Positions 1 to 11,629 of a stretch of 64,000 bases of DNA are shown here, one piece after another; position 1 is the first letter of the stretch; each line of letters starts with the position of its first letter. The stretch spans positions 83,415,501 through 83,479,500 of the forward strand of contig CM027381.1 of assembly GCA_015680905.1 (NCBI GenBank), read 5' to 3'. The DNA is from Coptis chinensis. Taxonomy: Eukaryota > Streptophyta > Magnoliopsida > Ranunculales > Ranunculaceae. The notes below the pieces were generated by a model. That model was given only the letters and a program-made list of their open reading frames with translations. It made no database searches and had not been told where the DNA came from. Both the position numbers and the translations under genes were made by a program.

Positions 1-150
1 TTCCATGTGGGGCCCAAGATGTTGGATGGGACAGGTTTTGTCGTCCATAACTTTTTCAATTCTTTTAATAAAAAATTAAAATTAACAAATTAAAACGGGC
101 TATATTTTTTTGGGCCCAAAATGTTGGACGGGACACTATTCCCGTCCGAA
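1..150. repeat. Two copies of a GGGCCCAA-A/G-ATGTTGGA motif, about 100 bp apart
   Basis: A block beginning GGGCCCAAGATGTTGGATGG at about 11 recurs at about 112 as GGGCCCAAAATGTTGGACGG. Each is followed by a short GGGAC/GTCC inverted motif. Directly repeated motifs of this kind are common in the subterminal regions of DNA transposons, but no terminus was found, so the family is unassigned. Confidence 0.4.
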
Positions 151-611
151 ATAGAAACCCCAAATTCGTCGAAAATGCGTTGGTACTTGGCACGAAAATA
201 GCAATTTTGATCGATGAAAAAAGCTGATGTGTCACAATTTTTTTTAACAACGCGTTTATGATGCTCTAACGTGTCTAATTGTATAATTGTATGTACTTTT
301 TATTTATGTCTTTTTTATATTTTTCTATAAATGCCAAATATTCTTAATAAATGTCACATGGCTTATATTAATTAGTGGAGTATGCATTACCCATAGAGTT
401 AATTTTCTTTTTAGTTGAAGTGGACCCATCAAATGCGTGATGTTCAAGTGAAATAGCTGCCAAAGCACCAAATTACGAATAAATCTATAGTAGTCCTAAA
501 TATTGTCGCCCTTTACACTATAAGCAAATTTGACAATTTAGGGAATAGTCAAACCCTTGAGATACATGGAAAATTTCAGTTTTGCCCAGACTAATACTTA
601 CTTTTTGTGCA
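151..611. other. AT-rich intergenic DNA, no gene seen
   Basis: No supported coding region or RNA gene. The 61-aa minus-strand ORF at 65-250 has no recognisable motif and is treated as chance. Confidence 0.5.
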
Positions 612-661
612 AGAATTCAGGGTGAGCCAGGACGTACCCTGGGCCCCCTGGCTCCGCCACT
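604..661 (-). mobile_element. hAT-type transposon terminus (right end, solo)
   Basis: Read on the minus strand from 661 the sequence starts CAGTGGCGGAGCCAGGGGG and continues to CCCTGAATTCTTG. This is the typical terminus of plant hAT elements of the CAGTGGCGGAGCCA group. It faces a related left terminus at 765. The body that belonged to this end cannot be delimited. Confidence 0.6.
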
Positions 662-764
662 GTTTGCAAGGATCTAGGCTTTGATCAGTTCGTATTCCGC
701 CAATCTATCATGCTAGCCAACGTTTGTCTTGTTCCATTTGAGTGGCAAGCATGTCATGTGCACC

Positions 765-2349
765 TAGTGGCGGAGCCATGTACAGGCCAGGTAGGGCATA
801 GGCCCCCCCCTGAATTTGTGTAAAAAAAAAAATACTAGTACTAAACAAAAAGCCCACATACACAGTCCACAATTGAACCTAAAAATAAAAATAAAACTAA
901 TTGCTTAGCAGCTTAGGCCTGCCCACATGTTTCTATTTTTGATTCTTCGTTCTTCACTCGCTCAACTATCTTGACTCTAAACGTCTTACCGACTGAAAAA
1001 CCCTCAACGTCTTTGATTTTTCGGAGGCTTTGACTTCTTCTGCTGGCGACATAGTCAGGTAATATCATCGTTTCCATTATAGGTTTTCCATATGCGCTTT
1101 CTTTTCCGTTAGTTGGCTGCTCTTAATCCATATTCCTTGATATGGAATAGGCCCTGGGATTGTTGGGTGAGTGGGATTGTTGTTGTTGTTGAATCAAATG
1201 GCTCGGTTGGTTGGTTCAGGTTTGGCGAAGAATGGTCTTTGGGAATTATTCTCATCTGCTTTTGTGATTATCTTACTCTCATTATTTGTTTATATTAACT
1301 GCTAAGTCTGCTAGTCGTCTTGGCTTCGCTTGGGCAGTTGGGTGCAACCCTTCTCTGCATCTCCTAAGTCCTATCTCTCCCGTACCATTTAAGGAATAAC
1401 AACTATGGAAAAATTCCTTATAAATAAGTCGAATCCTAATCAATTACCGATAGCATCGACGGTATTAGAAAACACTCCCCTCAATCAAGTCATTGAAGAG
1501 CAACCTACCTTAAAGCGAAGTCATGTAGAAGTTGATCATACAAATCTTCCTTCAGATCCTGGGTTACGACATCAAATCACAGATTATCCTTATAATAAGC
1601 AAGAATTTGTGCGACGAGCATATCTACAAAAGGGTCATTTTCAGCCTAAAAAGCACACATACCCAATTACACGTATGAACAATAAAAACCACAAGTTCTG
1701 TGCTAGTTGGTTTTGTGAAGGTGATTGGGTAGAGTACAACATACATGAGGATGCAATTTTTTGCTTACATTGTTATCTATTCAGACCAGACCATGGGGAG
1801 CAAGGAGGTGGTGATTCTTTTGTGATTAAGGGTTATAGAAATTGGAAAGATAAACAAGCATTGTAGAAACATGTTGGAGGACCTAATAGTGCTCACAATG
1901 TCGCATATAGGAAAGGGCAAGCTTTACTAAATCAGAAACAAGAAATTCAAACTTTTATTGATAGGCAATCAAATAAAGCTCGATGGGACTACCGAGTTCA
2001 TTTGCAAGCAGTGATTGATTGTTATCGATTTATTCTACGACAAGGATTAGCATTTAGAGGCCATGACGAGAAACCTACCTCAAGTAATCCTGGAATTTTT
2101 CTTGGGCTCTTAAACTAAACAGCCAATCATAATGATGCCATTAAGACTGCTATACGAGATTCTCCTAAGAATGTCACCTTGACTTTTCCTGATATTCAAA
2201 AAGATATTGTCAACTCCGCTGCAGTGGAAACCTCAAATTCCATCCTTAAAAAGCTTGGAGATTTTTTTTTTGCTGTGTTAGTTGATGAATCTCGAGACAT
2301 ATCAATTAAAGAACAAATGGCTGTTTCAAATTTCAGATTTCAGTATAGT
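765..2349 (+). mobile_element. hAT-type transposon, left end and truncated transposase gene
   Basis: The left terminus TAGTGGCGGAGCCA at 765 is followed by a subterminal stretch (CCCTGAATTTGTG plus an A-run) resembling that of the solo terminus at 604-661. A non-coding leader to about 1400 precedes the transposase remnant at 1405. No right terminus follows, and recognisable similarity stops near 2349. An 8-bp target duplication could not be assigned because the distal end is missing. Confidence 0.65.
1405..2349 (+). pseudogene. hAT transposase (TTF-type zinc finger / DUF4371), broken and truncated
   Basis: The ATG at 1405 opens a 153-aa frame with the N-terminal features of plant TTF-type zinc-finger / hAT-dimerisation proteins: a DPGLR...YPYN segment, then FCASWF, IFCLHCYLF and a GYRNWK block whose paired cysteines form the TTF-type finger. 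A TAG at 1864 ends that frame, yet the same frame stays open afterwards (KHVGGPNSAHN...), meets a TAA near 2116, and continues into a DUF4371-like segment containing AVLVDESRDIS. The catalytic core and C-terminal dimerisation domain are missing. Two stops plus truncation make it a dead gene. The call rests on motif recognition, not a search. Confidence 0.75.
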
Positions 2350-2689
2350 CAATGATATATATACATAGTAATAAGCACTTGTTTCAAATAAAGTAATAGA
2401 AGTGTAAACTATTTAACCTATTTAAAGTTCTCCAAGTCTTGTCCATAACGTCGCTTATATTGAACCTACTATATCGAAGAGTAGCACCTAGATGTACAAG
2501 AATCAGAACAACATTAGCAATAGTCAATCCTAACAAATCAAGTGAGAAATTAAGTGATGCAATCGTGAGGTGCAGTTCCCACAAATGTATATATCTCAAA
2601 TGTCTACACACTCTTGACTCTTGAGTGTACCATACTACCAATGTCTAGATCCTTCGAGCTTCGTTCCTAGTTGTAGGTTTCAGTATAGT
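2338..2689. repeat. About 330-bp segment flanked by a 12-bp direct repeat
   Basis: TTTCAGTATAGT occurs at 2338-2349, where the transposase similarity stops, and again at 2678-2689. This looks like a target-site duplication of an insertion, but the enclosed sequence has no recognisable family and the transposase frame does not obviously resume after 2689. Confidence 0.35.
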
Positions 2690-4189
2690 TAATTGTGTTG
2701 GCCGGAAAAAGAGTATTTGATTGTTTTGATGTGATGTTCTTATTTTTTTTAAATCCAAAAAAAATTCAGTGGAGTAATTTTGTTCAGGACTGATAAGAGT
2801 AGTTTGATTAGCAGGTAGATCAGTACATGTGTCATGTGTGTACAATTTATCCCCAAAACATCAAAATCTAATACCAAAACTTAAGCCTCCTAATTGGAGG
2901 CATTTGAAGACAATTAGGTAAAGCAAATGTCAGTATTGCATATTTGTATTCATCTTTCAAATTTAGTTTTAGATAAATCTGGATTAGGGAATCTAATTTT
3001 TAAATGGATGTAAACCGGGCAGCTTATCCATTTAATCTTGGGCGGTTTTAATGGCGAAGAATTGTGCCTCAACAATTTCTTATTATTGTAGAGTTGTTCA
3101 GAACTCATATTACAGATACAATTTATATAGAGGCAGGTCGAAATATGACCAGCCAGAAACGTACCATGTAGACTACTAAATAATATCGATAGACCTCATC
3201 TAATTAAGGGAATACTTCAATAATAGACCTCAAACCTAAACCATGAGTTATCTTGTAACTTGTAAAACCAGACTCCATGACTACCATCTAGACAGCAAGT
3301 ATCACCATTGCAGTATCATCATGCCCAATTCCACACAAAAAAAAACAACTTTCTCTACAAAAAACCGTCCCAGAAACTTATCCATAAACAAGTGTGATCC
3401 AAAAGATTGCAGCTAAACAATCCCAAACAATTAATCTTAAAGATGAACTAAACACAGCAAATCACAATAATTCAATAAACATATCGAGAAATCTTAAAGA
3501 GGCCATGCCGATTCACAAGTAGAAAAACACCCAATTGAAAAACGCTAAAAATTTAGCACACCACCAGACAAACACAAATATATTGAATAAAAAGATCGGG
3601 AAATCGAGTATGGAGAGAGGGAGAGAAAAATAAAAAAGGAACATGTTTGCGTTCTTCCTTCGCTCACGTGTAAGATCTACTGAAAAAGAAGATTCTTTTT
3701 TGGAAGAAATCATGAAAACAAGGTATAAATTAGTTAATTTCAAACTGGTATACGAGAAGAAAATCAAGAGGGGAGGAAGAAAGGAAGAAGAAACAAACCT
3801 GCTTCGTAATAATTTTCAGTCGACTTTCTAGCTTTTCCCATAACAGTTTCCCCTAAGTATAACTTATACCAAGTTCTCTCAACGGGAAACCAAAATTTTC
3901 AGTATCAAATTCACGGTTTTTTATTTCTAATTTTCATTTAAGGCTAATCGAGCAAACCAGTGGCTATTTAATTTCTATTTAAACTAATTTTTCGATGGTC
4001 TTTCGATTCTAACTAGGGAAACCAAAATATATTCAGTAGAAAAAATCGCAGTCTTTTATTTTTTATTTCTCGTTTAAGGGTGGCTAGTCTAGCAAACCAA
4101 TCACGCGCCTGTTTCATTTCTATTTAACCTAATTTTTTTTAGATATTTTTTTCTAACTAATTAACTTAATAACTAATAGGTATATCAAT
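2690..4189. other. Intergenic DNA without a recognised gene
   Basis: AT-rich sequence with short ORFs only (for example 3513-3767 minus and 3643-3831 plus, which overlap each other). None shows a domain or codon pattern that would support a gene. Confidence 0.5.
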
Positions 4190-4589
4190 AATAACACTTC
4201 TAGAAGTCACATCACAAGTGATTTCAAAAACTTGGCAAAGTTACTCTTAAAGTGATGTTGGATAAATAGATATTACATCAATTTATAAGTGACACGGTGA
4301 GTGACAACACCTTTAAAATGATGTTGAATACATAAATATTACATCACTTTATAAGTGACACGGTGAGTGACGTAAAAAGGTGTTACTATATCACTATCAC
4401 GACGTCACTTATTAAAATGATGTTGTACAACTCTACTACATCAGCCTTTCAAATAAGTGATGTTAAAAAAAGATTGTGATAATTATTACATCACATGCTG
4501 AGAAAAGTGATGTCATAGTTTTCATATGACATCACTTCGCTGAAAGTGATCTAAAATTAGTGATGTCATATGTCATATTTGTTGTAGTG
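4190..4589. mobile_element. CACTA-type transposon end with subterminal repeats
   Basis: The segment ends at 4589 in TTTGTTGTAGTG, the reverse complement of a CACTACAACAAA terminus. It is packed with short TGATGT / ACATCA(CTT) motifs in both orientations over 400 bp, the layout of CACTA subterminal regions. The opposite CACTA terminus was not found. The left limit given is where the repeats begin, so the element may be a truncated or MITE-sized remnant. Confidence 0.6.
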
Positions 4590-4931
4590 AATGGAAATTT
4601 GTCTCCTAATTATCAAGGGATGGTGGTTCAAATCAACCAAGATCTTCAAATTTTGATCTCTTGATCCATGTAACCTATATACTGTTGTTTCTATTTACAT
4701 ATAGGTGTTCCTGTTGTGTTTATTAAAGCTAACGACCTTTTAATTGTAGTATAAATTATATTGACAACGCAAGTTGATGTATTATGGATGTCAAGATTTG
4801 AGAGTACCAAAAAATATAAATGGTTGCATAAGAAGTAGAGCATTTGTTTGTATATGTAGGAGCAATAAAATAGCTCTATTGAGAGTTATTATTCAATTGA
4901 TCGAGATTACAAAATTCTCCTACACAGTACA
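4590..4931. other. Intergenic DNA between the CACTA end and element A
   Basis: No gene supported. Before element A inserted, this stretch was directly continuous with 35584, as the AAAGG target duplication shows, and so lay downstream of the FRS pseudogene. Confidence 0.5.
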
Positions 4932-4936
4932 AAAGG
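4932..4936. repeat. Target-site duplication of element A, left copy (AAAGG)
   Basis: AAAGG directly precedes the left LTR. The same five bases follow the far LTR end at 35579-35583, as expected for a Ty3/gypsy insertion. Confidence 0.85.
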
Positions 4937-5959
4937 TGTCACAGCCCGAATTTCTAAACAATTGCAAAGTGAATATTTGAAATATAAATATCTCAAACAT
5001 CACTCGGTTCAATTGTCTAAAAACCCAGGCTATGATGGGGTAGATACAACACATGTCAAAACCTAAAACCCCCATCATACAAGAATCAACTTAAAATGAA
5101 AATAATCCCAACAATTATCCGCCATTACTTTATTAAGATATCATCCCGTCCAAACAAAACATGAAACAGACTCTCAAAATAAATAGTCCTTACTACCATG
5201 TTCTCATGTCATGCTGAAAATATAACTACGTTATTACATCCTTTCAATAAGAATCAGACCTAACAAAACTAACGGACTGCTCCAGGCAAGAATCCAATTC
5301 ACACGCCGCGGTTCCACTGCCTTCCACCTATGTTCCCAAGAACACACCCACGTTGCCAAAACAAAGCAAACATGGGTCAGCAAAATGGAATTTTCTGATA
5401 TGAGTAGACTAACCACATTTAAACATATCCAATCTTTACTTATCCCAACTAACACTTTAAATCTATCACAACCTAATCATTCTCAGCTTGGAAGACAGGT
5501 AGTTCCGTCATCTCAACCGGCATAATTTCTTCCCAAGCAAAACTTTCATTATATTAACTCATTCTAATAACTCGTTTTAATATCTAAATAATTGAATTAC
5601 AACTTACCGATATCCACTGCTGTATAAGGGTAGGACCCGGCCCCCAAGACAAAATATTATTTAGTCCTACCCTCCCAAAAGAAAGTTAGAACTTGTATAT
5701 AACATATGTAGATATCCTATATGTATTCAAAAGTAAGCCCAAACACACTCGCATAATCAAATCAATTTCTCTTATCAATTACTCAATTACTTTTCTTATA
5801 CACTCACCCTTTAGTTAGTACCATACCTCCCACGATTTACACTCCACACATTTTGCCAAATCACACATTCCCAGTGTGCCTCTCTCCCACCGAATACCAC
5901 CATATCATAGCCACCTCTGGGCTTTCATACACATATTTCACAGCCTCTTTGGCACAAAA

Positions 5960-6300
5960 CTCAGGTCATTCATGGCACATTCAATGAATACCTTAGGTCA
6001 TTCCCACCACATTCAAGGAATACCTATCATATTACTAACGGGTCATTCATGGCACATTCAATGAATGCCCTAGGTCATTTCCGCCACATTCAAGGAATAC
6101 CCAACCCTACATTCCCGTACACTCAAGGAATACAACTAACCCGCAAGGCGAATACCTTAGTTCCTCTTTAGGGCAGTCCAAACAATCTGGTCATTCATGG
6201 CACATTCAATGAATACCCGGGTCATTCAAGGCACATTCAATGAATACCCCTATATAACGCTAATGGGCCATTTATGACACATTCAATAAATGCCCACCTA
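5960..6300. repeat. Degenerate repeats of about 29 bp inside the LTR of element A
   Basis: GGTCATTCATGGCACATTCA followed by ATGAATACC recurs at least six times, perfect or decayed, with variants such as CCACATTCAAGGAATACC. The same array occurs in the second LTR at about 13845-14175. In element orientation it lies in the downstream half of the LTR. Confidence 0.75.
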
Positions 6301-7914
6301 ATATATGACATCAGCAGTCATAAAACTAAATTTCAAAACTTGAGGTGGAGAGTTCTAAAAGGGTCGATAAATTTGTTTTACGATTATTGAAATTTATTAC
6401 ATATATTATTTTAGAGAACGAAGGAGTATCTTGATTCATGTATTTTTGGTTTACGCGTTATTAATTTCATGGATGTATAAGTATCATAACGTTGTGTATC
6501 ATAAAAGACTGAACTATCACAGAGTAGTAAATACATGTACACAAGTATATTTAGAAAGGTCTTAGCCTAAAGTCAAGCATGCTAATAGTCCTAGACCTAT
6601 CCTAATAGACCGAATCATAATCCGAGGTAAAAGTCAAATTTGGGTCAACTGGTCAAAGTCAACCCTGGTCAACAGTCAAAGTCAACCAGCCAGGTCAACA
6701 GCAGTCAACTCGACCTAAACTCCTCTAACCCCAAAAGCCCAAAGCCTAAGGCCCATAGTCTAAACTTAAGTCTAAGAATAAAATTCTAAAATTTATAAAT
6801 TCAACATTTAAGCCCATCCACGAAATTCGGGCCCAAGCCCAAATCGAACTTTACTGTTCATCTCCTTCCTCACAACACCTTCACCAGCGCCTCCACCTCT
6901 AGCCACCACCAATCAGCCACTCACCACCACTAATGAACCCAGCGGTTTGGTTATGTGAGAAAACCTCTATATACCTATACCAACAAATCCCGATTTCCTT
7001 ATACTGCGAAAATCGCGATCTACGGCCATTAATTCTTTGTAAAAGCTTCCCTCGAACCTAAACCAACAACCCATCTATTCTTCATCATCCAACGACCAAC
7101 AACCAAGTAAAAACCCACCACAACCACCATTCAATTCAAGATATTCTACTTAATAACCCAAGAATTCAAACAACAAATCCAAACAGCCGACGCCATTAAC
7201 ATTCTCCAAAGCTTCGACAGCCCCATTCTTCCATACTCACACACCCCTAACTACCTCCAACTATTTATTCAACCCCACCAATTTATATTAGGACCACCTG
7301 CAAATGGAAAATTAACAGTCCTAACTATTATTTGACTTTGGTTCACGCCATTAATGCCCAAAACAGAGTTTCCAGCAGTTGTCCAAAAAAAACAATATAC
7401 CGACAACAATATAACCTCACAACCAAAATTTCTAACAAAACAATCACTCAAACACAACAAAGAATAGGACGTCTTGGTTTCTGAGGTTGACGCCACTAAC
7501 CACCGGCGTCAAGGCTTCGACAGTTTTAAATTCTCAGCTTGATCAGAGTTTTATATACTGTAGTATTTCAAAGTTTTGTATCTAACCGTCGGCACCATTA
7601 CAGAGTTACAAAATCTCAAATGTGTAAAACAGTATTACTGATATGTTTAGCATAAACAAATAATTAAACAAAATAAACATCGTCAGACTACTAACTATTT
7701 TAAAACCAAGCAGCTTCCTGAAAGCGAAACGTCGACTGTCGCACGAAAAGACGATCTTCCTCGTTCAAAACCTTTTCAGTAAAACTCTTTTTTTTTCCCC
7801 AGAAACTCTACATGAGAAAACACCCTTTTTTTTTTATTAGTTTTAAAAAAACTTACCGAAACACAAGGATAAAACTTATCTACTTACTTACGGGACTTTT
7901 ATCCCTAAGCTGAT

Positions 7915-7949
7915 AGTTATTATATTATTATTATAATAATATAATAACT
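7915..7949. repeat. 35-bp perfect AT palindrome in the left LTR
   Basis: Two 17-bp arms (AGTTATTATATTATTAT and its reverse complement) are separated by one T. The other LTR has only a short AGTTATCATATAACT version at about 35480, so the palindrome expanded in this copy or shrank in the other. Confidence 0.75.
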
Positions 7950-7989
7950 GTTTTATCCCTAAGCTGTTATAATATAACTGTTTTATCTA

Positions 7990-8020
<31 letters not shown>

Positions 8021-8106
8021 AATTATTATTATTAATATAGGAAAAGCAAATAAAAGACGGGGTGTTATAATATACACACCTTAAAAGGATCTCGTCCCGA
8101 GATTCA

Positions 8107-9330
8107 AGGTAGAGTGTCAGAGAAGAGCTCAGGATGCATCTGCCTTATCTTATCTTCAAGTTCCCAAGTCACATCATTTTCCTTTCACTCCACTGCACTT
8201 TTACCAAGTTTACAATCCTCCTCCTAAGGTGTTTCACATCCTTATCTACTATCGTGATAGGCCTCACTGTAAAAGTTACATCATCGTTCAACTCTAGCTC
8301 TGCTGGCTGAACAGCCTCAATAGGATCTTTCACATATTTCCGTAGCATAGACACGTGGAAGACATCATGAATCATCGCTAAGTTAGGCGGCAAAGCAAGA
8401 CGATACGCCAAACTACCAACGGAGGCTACTATCTCATATGGTCCAATATATCGTGGACTTAACTTTCCTTTCATGCCAAACCTCATAACTCCTCTCATAG
8501 GAGAAACCTTCAAAAATACAAAATCACCTACAGAAAACTCAACCCGTTTCCTCTTCAAATTTGCATAACTTTTCTGCCTACTCTGTGCTGTCTTAATCCT
8601 TTCTCTAATGACTTTAATCTGTTCAGATGTCTCTCTCACTATCTCAGGCCCAAGCAATACTTTCGGTCTCCCACATCCGCCAACAAGCGGTGGATCGACA
8701 TGGGCGCCCATACAAAAAGCCTCAAAGGGTGTCATACCGATGCTCGACTGGAAACTGTTATTATATGCAAACTCCATCAAAGGCAAATGCTCCTCCCATC
8801 CTCCACTAAAATCCATTACACAAGACCGTAACATATCTTCTAATATCTGATTCACCCTCTCAATGCGTCCATCCATGCGGGGATGATAAGCGATGCTCAT
8901 CGCCAAACTAGTGCCCATAGCACGCTGAAAACTCTTCCAGAACTCGGAAGTGAACAAAGGATCTCGATCTGAAACAATACTCACTGGAATCCCATGTAAC
9001 TTGACTACTTCTCGAATATACAAGGAAACCAACTTATCTGTATTTCTACGCACGTCAATAGGAATGAAATGAGCAGACTTCGTTAAACGATCAACAATAA
9101 CCCAAATAGATTCATTACCTCTTCGAGACTTAGGCAAGCCATCAATGAAATCCATAGAAATGTGCTCCCATTTCCACATCGATATCTCTAATGGCTGCAA
9201 TAATCCAGAAGGCCTCTGATGTTTTGCCTTAACCTGCTGACAAGTTAAACACTAAGAAATATATTCTCCAACATCTCTTTTCATTCCTTCCCACCAAAAG
9301 GTCCTCTTCAAGTCTTAGTACATCTTCGTT
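8107..9330 (-). pseudogene. Element A integrase with chromodomain-like C-terminus
   Basis: The longest open stretch (9200-8169, 343 aa) has the DDE core of a retroviral-type integrase: first Asp in MDFIDGLP, second in SDRDPLF, Glu in GRIERVNQ. A GPY-type motif (YIGPYEI) and an HDVFHVSMLR segment follow, then a chromodomain-like tail with LVKVQWS. In another frame the tail continues as TWELEDKIRQMHPELF down to about 8107, so a frameshift lies near 8170. The zinc-binding segment upstream (CLTCQQVKAKHQ near 9240) is interrupted by stops. The enzyme inserts element DNA into chromatin; the chromodomain directs targeting in this family. Confidence 0.88.
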
Positions 9331-10259
9331 CCTCCAGGATGAATTGTAAACCGAGAACGATGAGCTTCATATAGTATCTCCTTCTTTAACTCTGCATCAT
9401 CTGGTACACACAATCTCTCATGAAATCTCAATCCTCCCTCAGAATCAACTGCCCAATCAGACGGACAATCATTTAAAATATCAATGACCAGATCATCTAA
9501 CCGACTCAAAAGAAATTGGTCTTTGTGATGCATGGCAATCACTCTACTGAAAATCACCGGCCTAACCTCCAAACTACATATATACCCCTCATCTGTATCG
9601 GGTGTAGTCCGGACATCATAAGCTGCTATAGTCTCTAAACTCTTCCACTCTTGCACCATAAGAGTGGTCAAAACACCAGGCAATCGACTAAGTGCATCCG
9701 CAACTATATTGCCCTTGCCTGGGTGATACTGAATCTCGAAGTCATAACTACTTATGAACTCCATCCATCTCTGCTGTCTCATATTCAACTCTTTCTGTGA
9801 ATAAAGATACTTCAAACTCTTATGATCTGTGTAAAGCTCAAACTTCTCACCATATAAATAATGTCTCCACACCTTCAAAGCAAAAACCACTGCCGCTAAC
9901 TCTAGGTCATGAGTAGGATAACGTCTCTCGTGTATCTTCAACTGTCGTGAAGCATATGACACCACCTTCTGGTTTTGCATTAACACACAACCCAAACCAG
10001 TTCCACTAGCATCTGTAAAAACCACTAGTTTTCCGCCTCTAGTCGGGATTACTAGAATTGGAGCTGTAGTCAACCTCTGTTTTAATTCTAAGAAAGCCTT
10101 CTCACAATCATTAGTCCACATAAACTTCACGTCCTTCCTAGTTAACTTCGTGAGTGGAGCTACAATAAGTGAGAACTTCTCGATAAATCTCCGATAATAT
10201 CCAAATAACCCCACCCCAGGAAACTCATAATCTCTATAACAGTGGTTGGTTGTTTCCAT
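9315..10259 (-). pseudogene. Element A RNase H domain and connection region
   Basis: The frame carries [10 protein letters not shown] (RT connection), then [51 protein letters not shown] and [14 protein letters not shown]. These supply the catalytic Asp-Glu-Asp residues of Ty3/gypsy RNase H. It overlaps the preceding RT frame, so a frameshift lies near 10200. Towards the C-terminus the integrase zinc finger begins ([11 protein letters not shown]). Confidence 0.87.
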
Positions 10260-11273
10260 TCTTTTACTGCCGCAACCTTTTCCGGGTCTACATCAATCTC
10301 TTCACTAGATACCACATGTCCCAAGAAACGAATTTCTTCCTCCCAAAAATGGCACTTGCTAAACTTAGCATACAACTTTTGTTCTCTGAACGTCTGCATT
10401 ACTATCTTCAAATGCATCTTATGTTCTTCTGTGTTTTGTGAATACACTAAAATATCATCAATGAAAACAATCACAAATTTATCCAAAAAGGGCCTGAAAA
10501 TACGATTCATCAATGTCTATAAAGAATGCAGGTGCATTCGTCAACCCAAAAGGCATCACAGAAAACTCATACAACCCATACCGAGTTCTAAATGCAGTCA
10601 AAGGAATACTCTTCTCTTCAACTCCCATATGATAATAACCAGTCCTTAAATCAAACTTTGAAAATATCTTAGCCCCTTTCAACTGATCCAACAGGTCATC
10701 AATCCTAGGAAGTGGATACTTATTTTTTATAGTCACCTGGTTCAAATCCCTAAAGTCAATACACATCCTCAAAGTACCATCCTTCTTTGAAACAAAAATA
10801 GCAGGCGCACCCCATGGTGAGTTGCTCGGTCGTATGAACCTGGTCATACACACCTTACAAGATTCAAACCCATATACTCAAAAGATATGGTTAAGCCAAA
10901 AACAAAATCACTAAACATTAAACTCTTATCCCTTCTTGAGTAATTCCTCGACTTGCACTTTCATTTCGTCCAATAGCTTAGGTGCCAACCGGTAAGCCGA
11001 CTTTGAAACTGGTGCAGTCCCCGGTAACAAGTCTATACGAAACTCCACCTCCCTTTTGGGTGGCAACCTTGGAATCTCCTGAAAAACATCTTCAAAGTCT
11101 CTCACTACTTCCACATCGCTGATATCCCTCGTGGGTATCTCTATAGAGCACAGGAAACTAGACATCACCGAGTCCTCCTTACTAACACAGGTGTGAATCA
11201 ACCTCGGCATGCCAGGTGTATTCACTATAACCTCCCTCCTCGCACAATCCAAGGTAACATGATAACGTGTCAA
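10160..11273 (-). pseudogene. Element A reverse transcriptase
   Basis: Three broken pieces cover the RT domain. 11273-10926 has the RT leader (FQEIPRLPPKREVEFRIDL, GTAPVSKSAYRLAP). 10853-10479 has [39 protein letters not shown] and [10 protein letters not shown]. 10513-10160 has the catalytic FIDDILVYS and LGHVVSS. At least two frameshifts separate them, and the stretch 10854-10925 is damaged. All catalytic aspartates are readable. Confidence 0.88.
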
Positions 11274-11507
11274 CTAGTCCATACCAAGTATGAAATGGAA
11301 ACCCTCAAACCCCAACATGATCAAGTCTACCATAAAGACACGGTCTAAGAAACACAACTTAAAACCTTTGCACTCATCATATAAGGTAACAGAACCTCCT
11401 AACGGTGTCTCAACACACAAGGGCTTAGATAAAAGGGTAGTTTTAAAACTTTCTTTCTCAACATACTGACGAGATATAAAGGAATGTGAAGCACCCAAAT
11501 CAAACAA
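11274..11507 (-). pseudogene. Element A aspartic protease
   Basis: The 77-aa frame begins MFDLGASHSFISRQYV, the active-site region of Ty3/gypsy proteases. The usual D-S/T-G triad reads D-L-G here, so the serine/threonine is replaced. It ends FHFILGMD, the conserved ILGMDWL motif cut short by a stop at the LTR-proximal side. Confidence 0.8.
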
Positions 11508-11629
11508 AACTCTGAATGTAAACTAAGATGAACTAAAGGTACCTTCAACATTCCCAGGTCCTGGCATAGCTGCATAGGCTCTAGCAAGAGTGACTAGTAC
11601 TGGTGCTCTGTTCTGCTGATTACCCTGCT

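Larger units (their letters stand above)
4937..8069 (-). repeat. Element A left LTR (3' LTR in element orientation)
   Basis: 3133-bp LTR starting TGTCACAGCCCGAATTTC and ending GGGGTGTTATA. It is closely matched along its length by 12840-15778 plus 35480-35578. Differences are scattered substitutions and small indels. It ends in an AT-rich tract with a TATTAT microsatellite (about 7915-8035). The 73-aa and 62-aa ORFs inside (5234-5455, 5876-6064) recur in the other LTR only because the LTRs are copies. Confidence 0.92.

Noticed and set aside
5234-5455. 73-aa ORF present twice (also 13137-13358), looking conserved
   Set aside because: Both copies are in the two LTRs of element A, so the similarity is LTR identity, not protein conservation.
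10242-10649. 135-aa plus-strand ORF
   Set aside because: Shadow of the minus-strand reverse transcriptase of element A.
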